64,000 nt of DNA from contig LNGK01000015.1 of the NCBI GenBank assembly GCA_001510575.1, forward strand, positions 62,001 through 126,000, written 5' to 3'. Source of the stretch: Knoxdaviesia capensis. Taxonomy: Eukaryota; Ascomycota; Sordariomycetes; Microascales; Gondwanamycetaceae. Made by a program: the position numbers and the translations under genes. Shown in pieces: positions 1-10,640 of this stretch (the first letter of the stretch is position 1; every line of letters begins with the position of its first letter). Under the pieces are notes generated by a model. It was not told the origin of the DNA. It saw nothing but the letters and a program-made list of their open reading frames with translations, and did no database searches.

Positions 1-3000
1 GAAAACGAGGGAATACACTTGGCAGACCACACACCAAAGTGAAAAGCAAAACTCAAGACACACTATTAGCGAGAGGCGGGGGCCCGGAAACAGGGCATTC
101 CCAGGATGATTGGTAGTTATCACAGGATATCCGAGGACTCGATCCCAGCACAAGCTAGAGGTATGATGGGGTTGACGAGCTGCCAAAGAAGGCCGTAACA
201 ACACACTCAGAACATGAAACAAGCACAAACGACAGACAAGAGACTGATGGACTTTGAACGAGAGGACAATCAGTCTATGCAAGGATTGGAAGCAAAGTAA
301 CGACAGTAAGGCCCTACAAGAGGGTTAGGGGGGGATAAAGCGAGTGTCTGAGGGGAAGTGGAGGGGAAGAGTGGAAGAGGAGGGGGGAAGGGGAAGGGGA
401 AGTGAGGTGAAAGGGAAGTGAAAAACGAGAGTGAAAGGACAGATGGTCGGAGGATGAAGTTGAGAAGAAGATGAGTGTGATGGAGAGAAAAAGGACCCGG
501 CACCATGCGAGTTCAAATACAAGCTCGAGGGGAAACGCCTCCTCAATACATCCAGCGAGGCCACAGCTCAGCTTCCCATTTCGTCCTCCGCCTGCACCTA
601 TTCAGAGTCGCGTGTCAGACCTCGTGAAAAGGAGAGAGAGACTCACAACGGCCAAAAACACATCCACAGCCGCCGACCCAGACACGCTTGCTGCAGACCG
701 TGCAGGCAGAGAGGGACAATGTCTAGCATTGCGGATCTGGATCCAGAATCTGCGTTCTGTTGCCGGATCTGGTTGTTTTCTTGTTCTGTCCTGTCTCCAC
801 CCCCTGGCTAAGATAACCGTAATGCGTGTGTGTGTGGGACACAGGAGGAAGGACTTTCCACGCGGGTAGGAGTACGAACTGAGAACAGCACCACGGTGGA
901 AACAGGCCTGCAAGACAATCTACCAAGGACAGCCGATCATCAACAGCACCCAGAAAAATCTCCTCCTGGCTGCAAGGGAGATCGGCCTCAGATGGAAAGG
1001 GATTTGGGGACGGGGGGAGAGGCGTTGGTTAGAGAGTGTGGGTACTGGATGAAGGAGGCTGAGCAATGAAAGACAGTAGAATACGGGAATAACACAGCAG
1101 AAGAATATAGAGGAAAGCACAAGCAGATACGGGGAGAGAAACGGTGCCTTAACGAGATTGCACAGCGGGTTTGGGAAAAGGAAAAGGAAAAGAAGAAACA
1201 GGGTCCACGAACCACACGAGTATGCAGAGGGCGTTTTGCAAGCAGAAAAGCGCCAAGCTCAATTTCGAGGCGTCCAAAGGAGAAACCTGTGGGAAAGGAA
1301 TCAGACACAAAGTGTCATGACGTGCTGGACACGAGAGATGTCGAGATTTCGAAATGGAAGGTTGTGTTCATATCAGCGGGTTGTTCTTTTCAGCTTCTGG
1401 GTGGACGGAGAAGCTGCAGATAGCATCATTGACCGGGGCGCCGTTGCCGCCGGCATACATCCATCTTGAGGCTGCCATATATATAGGCCTCTCTCGTTTA
1501 TCTTCACAACCAGAGTCTGTAGAGAGAGATAGTCGGGGAACACAGTAACATGCACTGGCCGCCGGCGATGCACGGAGTCCTCCACCGTAGAGTGACGACG
1601 AAGCTTCATGCAGAGTATGCCAGACACGCGTCCCTGGTCTCTTGCAGCCTTCGGATGCTGGAGGTATCAGGAGTCGGAAGACCTTCCAATCAAGGCAGAA
1701 AATGGGAATATCGTGGCCACGGATACACGGTAGGCTGGCCCAGAAAGAAAAGGGTAGGGAGGTCGGGAGGTTGAGTTTACCAGGCCGATGGCCGAAGGAG
1801 TGGTTCTGCATATATGCCCAGGGAAACCGGTTTCTCGATATGCAAAACACCAGCCCTCTGCCTTCCTGTTCTTCTCCGGACGACGACGACACCGATGCGT
1901 GTTTTTTTCTCTTCTGAATCTGCATCGCGTTCACCTCCTTGCATCCACCACTTCCCCCTCTGCAACGAGGTTTTCCGATCAACGTCTGTTCACAAATCTC
2001 GATTGAATGACGTCCGTCCGTCTGATTCTCCAGATGATAAAAGACACCATCGAGAGGCGCTCCTCACCCAAAGCGTGTCTAGTGGCAGTGTGTTGCCACT
2101 CTCTTGCGAGCGACAAAATTGACGAGTCACCCGCAGAGCGAGATACCTCGAGATAGCAGACGAGGATACAATGCTATACAGGGCTAAAGCTGGATTTCTT
2201 AGGCAGATGGTCAACACTAAAGAGTGAGGCAGAGCAAGACGAAGGGAGGGCAGAAAATTAAACAAAAGAAAAAAGAAAAGGAGAAAAAAAAAGAAGAAAA
2301 AAAGGACCACCGCGAATATGGTGGCGTCTGGCGTCTGTATATCTGCGGTCGAGGTAACCAGCCCCCAAAGGAACGAAAATAGCATAACGCCGAAACCGCC
2401 GAGCAAAGAAGAAAAGCAACTTCTCGTCAGGCAGATTAGCTTTGTGCAGATCCGCGCAGTGTTCTCTCCAGTCACGACTTTCCCGCGCCCATTTCGCCCA
2501 GATCTGCCTCTCTCAGCTCGGACGGGAGAAGCGCCGGACGGAGGTTGGAAATATCCGGGCCGTTTGGTGATGGCTGTGACCTGCCCAGACCGGTGGAGAC
2601 GCTGAGAAACACACATACACACACGCACGCCGGGGTTTGTGTGGTTTCAGTGAGAATCGAACTTGCAGATAGGCTGTTCTCGGGAGGGTAATTTGCAGCA
2701 GGAGCAGCAGCAGACAAGGGCAGAAGGAAAAACAAAGTCATCGAAGCTGACCCGGTCCCGACACCTGCGTCAGAGACACTGCTGTTCCATCTGGTATCTT
2801 TGCGGCTGGGACTTAGAACTGCCGTTCCTTTTTCCTGGTCCAGGGGGGAAATCTCGCGATTCCGATCCGGCCGCTCTCGGGGGTGTATCTTTCTTTTGGT
2901 AGATTGGCGCCCCGATCCGTCGCTAATAGCGACAAATGACTATGCCGATCGTCGTGTACACACATTCAGGTTCATGAGTGTCAGTACGACAGACCAGGAG

Positions 3001-5805
3001 AACACACAAAAGGGGCAGCATCCTTTGAGCACGAACGGTATCGTCTGCCTCAACTGAAGCATTGTATCAATCTGTTCCGCAGGGCTCAAGCCTCCGCCGC
3101 CGGCAGAAGTTCTTTGACACACAGACCCAATGAATGCCGACACCAGGTCGAGGTGGTAGAGGACCCCGATATTGAATCTGCAGAACAGGTGGTTCATGGG
3201 AACCAGGACATACCGGAGCCAGGCCCCGCGTAACTGCTGATACGATAAGCCGTGGTTTCCAATATGTGTGTGTTAGTCGCGGATGTGATTGTGGTGGTGG
3301 TGGTGGTGGTGTGTGTGGCTTGACTTGCTAAGGCCGTAAGAATGTGTTCTGGTCAGCCAAGGCGCTGCTTCATGTGGTAATTGCTCTGGCCTCTCTACCT
3401 CACACCCAAGATATAGCCAAGTATGAGCCGCAAGAGTCTTCCCCACTTCACCAGTCTTCCGAGAACTCAGTCACACCCATTCCCACTCCCTCCCACAAAT
3501 CGCGAGCCACATTTTCAGTTGCCAGCCGGTAGACACGATAGTTGCAAACGAGTTGCAGCGGCATTTTCGTCTGCCGGTATCCTGGCTTTGCAGGTCTCAG
3601 CTTGAAAATGCCTGGCCTCAGCCCACCCGCGAGCCTCACTTGGCTATGGAAAGGCAGCCTGCCTGCTCATTCCACACACACACACACACACACACACATG
3701 CGCTTCCTCCCCTTCTTTTCAGGTCAGTTTCCCGTTCAACTGTTCCCATAAACTTACGAGATTAGATAGACCGTATATTTGGCTTTGCAGCACCTCCATA
3801 GGATACGGACTGCAGTATATATGCACCATAAAGTGCATATAGCTTCAGCCTTGTGCAATAGCGACACACACACACACACACACGCGCGCACATTAAGGAG
3901 AATATCCAGGTATTATTCTCCCTCCCAGCTCCGAGCCCGAGACAGTGGGGGATATGGGCTAACACAGACAACCGCGAAGAGAGCACTGTGCCACAGAAGT
4001 GTGAAGAAACGACTATCCAGCAGAAGAGTGGTAAAAGGCAGTTGGGAGAACATGCATACACCCTCTATATCCAGAGCATATGCTGTGCGCCCGCAAGTCT
4101 CAAGCTCTCAGCGCCACACGGCTTCGGAACTACTTTACCGTTGTTTGTGCCACAATCGGGAAGTACGTGCACTCTGTCCAGAACGCTCGCCGCTCCCTTC
4201 GCAGACAGCGCAGAAGTGCGCCAGGAACTAGGTATTCTGTTGCTCGCTGTATGTGCTTTTGTTCGGCCGGCGCTGTTGAAATTATAACCAAAGGCGTCTT
4301 CGCTGTGCATGCGCCGAACAGGTGTGGGTGCACTTATGCCTGTCGATGATGTGGCGAAGGGAGTCGGTATCAGTCGCCGAGAAGCAGAGAGAGGCCAAGA
4401 AACCCGCGTCGTCTAGACCGATGCAGCCCACGGCAAAGCATACGAGAGCCTAGAAACGGGCCACTTCCTGATCGTTTTCTGTCCGTACAGACAACCAGCT
4501 CTCTGTCGTTTGTAGTTGGTATCCACTGAGATGCATGCCCTTTTTCGTTGATGTCTTAGATGACGTCTCAGCTCGCACCCGCGACGGGACAAACAAACAG
4601 ATGCTGCAGCAGAAATCTCCTCGTTGTGCTTCTGAGGGCCAAGGTGGTCCGTGTTGAACCTGTATAAACCGAATCCCGTCCCGACCACGTAGAGCTCGCT
4701 ATTCCAAGAGGTATCGGGAGCTTCAAGCTTTAAGGGTTAGGTGGAACGATATCATTGCACCAGCAGCAGCGGGGCTTGATAGACAAGAGACGCATTCCAG
4801 CTGGTTTTCGGGCATTGTTGACGAGAATGACAAGTTGTCAAATCAGACAGGCTAGAGCACCGTACCGTAATACCCGAATTTTGTCGCAGACGATCCTTTT
4901 CAATGTTTTGACATCATCACGGCTCTCTTATCCCCCGAAGTACAAACACAGGGAAGACAGATCACTGGAGCACAAGCAGCGAGCAGGTTGAACGACTAAG
5001 CACCTGTCTTCGTACAGTCTCGCTCAATTTCCAAGCCCGGTTCCATTAGGGGAATTGCAGTTTCATATGTTCTCATGACAGGGGAAATGGGCAAAGGGTG
5101 GACATTATCATATAGAGCAAAGCGAGTCTCCTCGATATTCTCATGTCTCTAGCTGAGACACGACAGTATGGTGTCTATACATGCTTTTCCTTTGTAAAGA
5201 ATAATGACATGAGATGAAACCGATGATGGCATAGCGGAAATCGAGCAATAAGAAGCAAGAAACAGATATGTATGAGTATATGAAGAGGGGGCAGAAGGCA
5301 GCAGTGCGGGTATGAGGCATGAAGAAGGCAAAGGCATATATCCCTTCATAGTGAAAACAAGGTCGTGGACGGAAGAACGTGCCATCTGAGAATGATATAG
5401 CAAGAAGAACCAGAAGGGCGCAAAGACCCACTTGAGACACGCAGACGTAGATGTCCACAACAAACACAAGACACACATCAAAGACAAAAATTGGACAAGA
5501 GGCCTCTAAACGCCAACATGCTGGGATAGTCCTGTTCAGGCCACCACAATTGGTATCAGTGGAGAGTAGATGCTCCTAAGCGAGGGTGGCGTTATGGGGA
5601 GGCTCAACAAATCAAGTATGCAGAAAACAGCGAGAAGAGTATACCGCCGCTTCTCATGTCCATATGCAGCGCCTGATGGCTCACTTTCTTGGGGAACGTC
5701 GGCCAAAAGCGGTAATTCGTCGAAAGGGGCAGGTCACGCCTCCAAAACGAAGGACTCCCATCCCGCTTGGGGAGAAAAGAAAACAGAGCCCTATGAACAA
5801 CCACC
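1..5805. other. gene-free stretch, no recognisable gene
   Basis: I see no protein family, conserved domain or convincing spliced gene on either strand here. The longest open frame (minus strand, 1368-1982) has no recognisable motif and an unbiased third codon position. The DNA is rich in purine/pyrimidine tracts and simple repeats: CA/GT-like runs near 2612-2630, 3293-3318, 3673-3698 and 3866-3892. A perfect 9-bp inverted repeat (TATATGCAC / GTGCATATA, 6-nt loop) lies at 3818-3841. A long gene-free stretch like this in a compact fungal genome could be the upstream regulatory region or long leader of a gene outside the window. That is inference only. Confidence 0.5.
3673..3698. repeat. (CA)n microsatellite
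   Basis: An almost perfect run of alternating C and A follows a TTC and is followed by ATGCGC. A second (CA)n run lies at about 3866-3882 and grades into CGCGCGCA. No gene is affected. Confidence 0.9.
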
Positions 5806-6829
5806 TTAGTAGATCCCCGGAACGATAGTCCACTTCCGCCGAATCTTCTCCTCGCCAAACCGCTCGATATACCACTGGCGTCCCCGGTACGCCCGGGGCA
5901 GCATCGTCATGATCTCGTTGATGAGAAAGTTGCGCGCCGGCGCACACGTGAAGCCGGCCGCGACCCAGAACCCGAACCACTCGATCCATTCACTAAAGTA
6001 GTGCGGGTACAGCATGATGCGGAACAGCCCGCCCTCAGGCAGCCGGTACAGCTTGTGCACAGAGACGGCCGACTGGCCGCTGCCCTGTGCGGCCGGCGTC
6101 ACGCGGCGCAGCCCGCGCAGCTCTTCGTCGTGGTAGAAGTTCGCCGATAGGCCGACGTAGAACACGCTTGCGCCAAGCACGAACTGCGCGGTCGACCACG
6201 GGTACACCTCCCACTCGGCGTTTGTGGTCGGGCCGTACGCCGCAAGCCAGGCGCCGATGCTGAGGCCGTTCAGCACCTGGAATGTCAGGGCTAGCAGCCA
6301 CACCAGGACGTGGATGGGGGACATGCTGGGCTGGAGCCATGGATACACCACCGCGCGATAGGAGTAGTGGATGACCTATAACGTCAACAGCCGGTCAGTA
6401 TCCATATTTTTGTCGTTACATTCCCATCGTTACCGCCACAGAACTTCGCACTTACAAAAAGCCCCGCGAGCACGCTGTTCTGCCAGGGCATATCCTCGAT
6501 GCCATGTTGTTTCGGCATGACCTTCATGAGATACAGAAGTGTCAAGAATCCCGGACACTCCATGGTAAACCAGGCAATGCGCCCGGGAATGTTGAACATG
6601 CTCTTGACACTAGTTTTTCCCATGCCATACCAGGGAATCAGGTATTGCAATGATCCCAGCTGTATACACCATCGCTCGACTGGCCTGTTAGCAACGACGT
6701 CTGGCGATAAAATGACAAAATGCAGCTGAAGAAACGAGAACATACCACCGGCATTCCATATTGGAACACTTTCGTGATGATTTCCCAGTGCTCGCGCGTG
6801 GGCGGATACCAGCCCTCTAACAGAGACAT
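5806..6829 (-). CDS. steroid 5-alpha-reductase family protein
   Basis: Predicted membrane enzyme of the 3-oxo-5-alpha-steroid 4-dehydrogenase family, which reduces a C=C bond conjugated to a carbonyl with NADPH, usually in the ER. Three exons fit: 6746-6829, 6456-6659 and 5806-6375, joined in phase 0 through introns of 86 and 80 bp and giving 285 residues. The start MSLLEGWYPP is the first ATG in frame. After the first intron the family-typical PWYGMGKTSVKS stretch appears, then YPWLQPSMSPIHV. The C-terminal third holds the family signature: GLFRIMLYPHYFSEWIEW, with the conserved Glu, and near the end the RGRQWYIERF stretch. Several hydrophobic segments fit a polytopic protein. Length is close to animal SRD5A enzymes (about 260). 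The substrate (a sterol, or another enone) cannot be read from the sequence. Confidence 0.85.
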
Positions 6830-7941
6830 GATTTCTCGGGGGTTGGTGCTGATATTCCCGGCCCTCCGAGATAGCTGTGTTGATGGGAGAGAGGAAGGGC
6901 GAAAGAGCGGCAGCCGGTAGGATGATATCGTCTCAGGGAAATCTTGCAATTCGCGTCTTAATATCAGTAGCCGATGATATAGAAAATGCCTGAACGAACA
7001 CGAGTGGCTTTACCCAAATCTCCGACAATAAGCGGTCACGAAGCTCCAACCACGTCAATCTGTGTGTCTCACTCGGCCTCTGTACCCCAAGGATTGGAGC
7101 TGTGATACGATCGGAGGAGCTGAGGAGAATATTCAAGTCAACCAAAGATCCAGTTCTTGAAGACTCTTCTTGTTCGGTTGGTTAAACGTAGCTTTGTGTT
7201 GTGTTCATTGTGAAATCAGCACGATCAGCAGGGGACTTCCGAATGCAGCTACCCCTGATCAGTAAGTAACGTGGGGTCTGGGTTATTAGCATTAGGGTTA
7301 GGGTTTTTCCGCGTTACCCCAAAACCCCCCCTCACGATGATTTGTTCAATGCCAGACGGTAAAGTTTTTGGGATAGCAAATACCTTTACTTGTATCTTAG
7401 GTGTGGTTGTCATAAATACTATCAACAACACTGGGGGCAAATTTTCAATCAGATCTGACATTCCTACGTCGAGAAAGCAACAAGTGCCTCACTGGAGCAG
7501 TTCAGGCATATATCAACCACCTTGATAGATGTATATGCCGCCCTCCTTTCTTCAAAACCCCCAAAAAAAACATTCCAAACAGTGTAAAAATATTGTTAAA
7601 CCGGCATCTGGTGGCAAGACCTTGCCATAACTGCCTCAAGACTCTGTCCTGATATTCCGGTGGTCATCAAAATCGTCAAAATAAAATAGGAAGAAAACTA
7701 AACCAGCACTTATGGAGAAACAAGCAACCCGAAATCTCTAGATCAGGGATAGCATAGCTCAGCAATACACCAGGAGGGAAAGCCAAGAAGAAATGGATAA
7801 CAACAGAAATTGTTCACGGAGCTCTCGGCAAAGGGGAAGTGCCCAAACACAACAGAGGAAGACGGAGACAGATGTCTCTGATAAATTATGGGGGTCTCCC
7901 AGTTTATTGAGACAGAAGCAAACAAGAGAGAAGGACAATGC
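6830..7941. other. intergenic, TTAGGG-like motif
   Basis: No gene is seen. Two tandem telomere-type units (TTAGGGTTAGGGTT) lie at 7292-7305, followed by an AT-rich, low-coding stretch up to about 7750. The tract from 7265 to 7560 resembles an old repeat more than a promoter, but no terminal repeats or target-site duplications can be seen. Confidence 0.4.
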
Positions 7942-8226
7942 TCACTTCACGTCACCGCCCTTTCTTTTAGTCCGGATTCCAGACATATCATCAACAAGCG
8001 TTGTCCCGTGCCCGGACGATGTCGTTCCTGTGGACCCCATCGATCCCGGCCGGTAAGCAACGGATTCGCTAGTTTTGCCGGAACCATCGGTAGGATAGTT
8101 AGTCCGGGAACCCCCCGAGTCGGGCCCCGAGCCGTTGGCGTTGAGGCAGGGGTTATCGGGTTCCCCCGGCAGTCGCACTGTCCACTTGAGTTTGACCGAC
8201 ACCCCCCCGTGGTTGTATCGCTTCCA
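7942..8226 (-). other. open frame continuing past the receptor stop codon
   Basis: Directly after the TGA that ends the receptor at 8227-8229, the same frame stays open for 94 codons down to a stop at 7942. The extension begins W-K-R-Y-N-H-G-G-V-S-V-K and is rich in Gly, Ser, Thr and Pro, the same composition as the receptor tail before the stop. It could be a former part of the tail cut off by a nonsense change, a readthrough extension, a terminal exon reached by an unrecognised splice, or a chance open frame. Confidence 0.35.
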
Positions 8227-10640
8227 TCACCGCCCCCCCAAGCTTGAACTACCGGAGTCGCTCATATTGTCGGAATCTTCACCTCCGGATAGCCCCCCCA
8301 TCCCAAAACCGTAATGGTACGCCCGGGATACAGGTGACCCGCGCCGCCGGATCCGATCTTGCTCCTGCCGGAATTGCCGCTGTTGCTGCCTTCGGATTCT
8401 GTTCAGATTGGAGTTGATCCGTGGTGCCGGTGAAACAGGTGGGCCGAGCTCATCGGTGCGGTGTATATGACGGCTCAATAAATGATGTTGTCTGTCTGAA
8501 GGAGCCGCAGCAGCTATTGTCCCCGCACGGCTGGGTGGTCGGCTCCTGGGTTCGGAGTGCTCGCTATTGATAGTAGACGGTTTTGCCCGTGATCCTGCTA
8601 TCGAGGCATCGGCAACCTTGATGGGATTGAAGGTGAGATGATGGTGGTGGTGGTGCCGTTGATGGTCCAGATGTCGCGGTTTCTTCTCGGACGGACCCCT
8701 CAGAACGAAAGGAAGGGTCAGGCTATTATTATTGATGTCGAGCAGAGAGTCCGGATCATCTATGGGCGTGCCCGAGTTACCAATGGCAGTAGGAGCCTGT
8801 CCCGGGATAACGCCTGATTCCTCTGGCTGTATCATAGTGCTTGATCGTCCAGTCTCAAGCATTTCTGGTATATTTCCAGCGTCTTGATCGGAATTGGCTG
8901 AGTGTCGTTCGCGTCGTCGACGGATTTTCGTCCACATCCGAGAACAAGCAAGACTCACTCTGGGGAGACAAGCACATATGATTCCAATGTAAACTTCAAG
9001 GTTCAATGCAACATTGAGAAGCTCGTAATCAGCTAGTGGACCGAGGGAGTGGGCTAAGTTAGAATCGAATTCAAGCTGTATGGGGCTTTCCATACGCACA
9101 AGAAATGTTCAGAGTCCCTGCAAACCGAGACAGACTCATGAAGGCGGGTATCGAAGCAAAAACCACTCTAGATCGGAGGAAAAGCACATTCATGTTAGTG
9201 CCGTATGTTCCGTAAGAAAATCCGAACCTCTTAGGATCTTACAAGGAGCCAACGGCGATCATGAAAAAAGCCTGTATCTTTTTTGACAGTGGCAAAGAGA
9301 TCTTTATGAGCTGTGGAATAGGGATTATCATGAGAATTAAATCCAGAACGAGACTGGTAATAACATGTCCGTAAAGAAAGCCCCGGATATTGACGCATCG
9401 GAGCGGTAAATGGTTGATAGCGGGCCTGGTATCAAGGTAGAAAGTCCATGGAAGACTAACGGGTCTGCACTGAAATATGGTAGATACGAGAAACGCAATG
9501 AGAGCAGCTGTGGATGCTACCATGACAACATAGACGGTGTATCGAAGATATTTGACGCCGAAGTGAGGAAAGACGCGGAGGTAGAGGAAGCAAAGGCAGA
9601 GGCGGGTGAGATTGAGAATCAGAGATAAGAGGAACTCTTGAATAAAGAAGCACTATTTGAACGCGAAAAGTCGAGTCAGTGACTTAAACCAAGCTTAGAT
9701 ATATATCATAAGTTCTAGGGAGAGTTTCTATATCCTGAATCCCCATGCGCATGCGCATATACTACCATATTTTGACGGACCCTTGCGATTTCGGATGAGT
9801 TTTTTGCGGGGAGATATATCGTATATTGACCGAAGCCTTTAGAATTTTCTATATTTAGTTAGAAGTATTATTAGAGACTGACTGACAACTAAATCTCGGA
9901 CATGAGAGGGGAGTTCGATGTGTTCTATGTTTAAGCTGGATACTTACTATAAAGCTCAACGGCCACGAATGGTATGAGGCATAACTAGAAGCAAGGTCGT
10001 GATTATGAAGTCAGCCACTGCACCAAGTGCACGTCCTCTATAAATTATTTTCCTATACTCACAAGAATTACAATCATTATCCAGTCGTCCATTAATTGCC
10101 GCCAGGGGAAGTGGTGCTGTGGTCGAGTGACCAACCGCACTATTATGCAGCCGATTGAGAGGAAACCGAAAATATATGCAATAATCTCGCTTCGAACATG
10201 TCGAGGTCGTCGTGGGATCCCACATGTGTCATGGGCAACAGCGGCAACAGCTATCCAGTCCATTGTTAATAATCTTTTGTAGGGATTCATCGTTATGTGA
10301 TTCACGTACCAAATACTTCCGCCTGGGTGCATGAATAAATCGTGCACAGTTGAAGCTCGCTGGGGTCGAGAAGATAGGGACATAAACATTCGGTGTCATT
10401 GTAGGGACAACCGATTAACCCCAAAAAATGGTCAACACAGGAGGCGGCACATGGGGGTAGATGCTCTTGTAGGTATGGGATGTCTGAGAGAGTCATTCTT
10501 CGGTCGAGGAGGGCGGGGTTGCAAGACCCGACTGCGGCAGTTGTTAATATGAGAAGACAGAGACATAGCACTGAAGAAACAGAACCGCCAGGCCGCCTTA
10601 TAGGGCAGCCGCGCGAGCGGAGAGAGAGTGATATCAACAT
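8227..10640 (-). CDS. CFEM-domain Pth11-like seven-helix receptor
   Basis: Predicted plasma-membrane receptor of the fungal Pth11 class, whose members sense surface or host cues. Seven exons fit: 10310-10640, 10063-10250, 9948-9984, 9763-9848, 9243-9652, 9100-9167 and 8227-9032, giving 641 residues. A signal-peptide-like hydrophobic stretch lies near residues 20-38. The CFEM domain has its eight cysteines at 64, 68, 78, 85, 87, 99, 104 and 120. The last cysteine is encoded in exon 2 with the usual 15-residue spacing, which supports that splice. The membrane part contains GFGQYTIYLP (the usual GLG.x.W position), FLYLRVFPHFGVKYLR and EVYIGIICACLP, all typical of the family. The cytoplasmic tail (about 260 residues) is disordered, with a six-His run and Arg/Gln-rich stretches. 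The 37-bp exon 3 and the exact exon 4 donor are the least certain parts. Confidence 0.85.

Noticed and set aside
1368..1982. 204-codon open frame on the minus strand
   Set aside because: No known domain, no third-position bias and no intron/exon pattern; it overlaps other random frames.
7292..7305. TTAGGGTTAGGG as a telomere end or chromosome fusion point
   Set aside because: Only two units, in the middle of ordinary genes; far too short for an interstitial telomere.
8227..8229. TGA of the receptor read as selenocysteine
   Set aside because: Ascomycete fungi generally lack the selenocysteine system and no partner motif is visible; a stop, readthrough or mutation is more likely.
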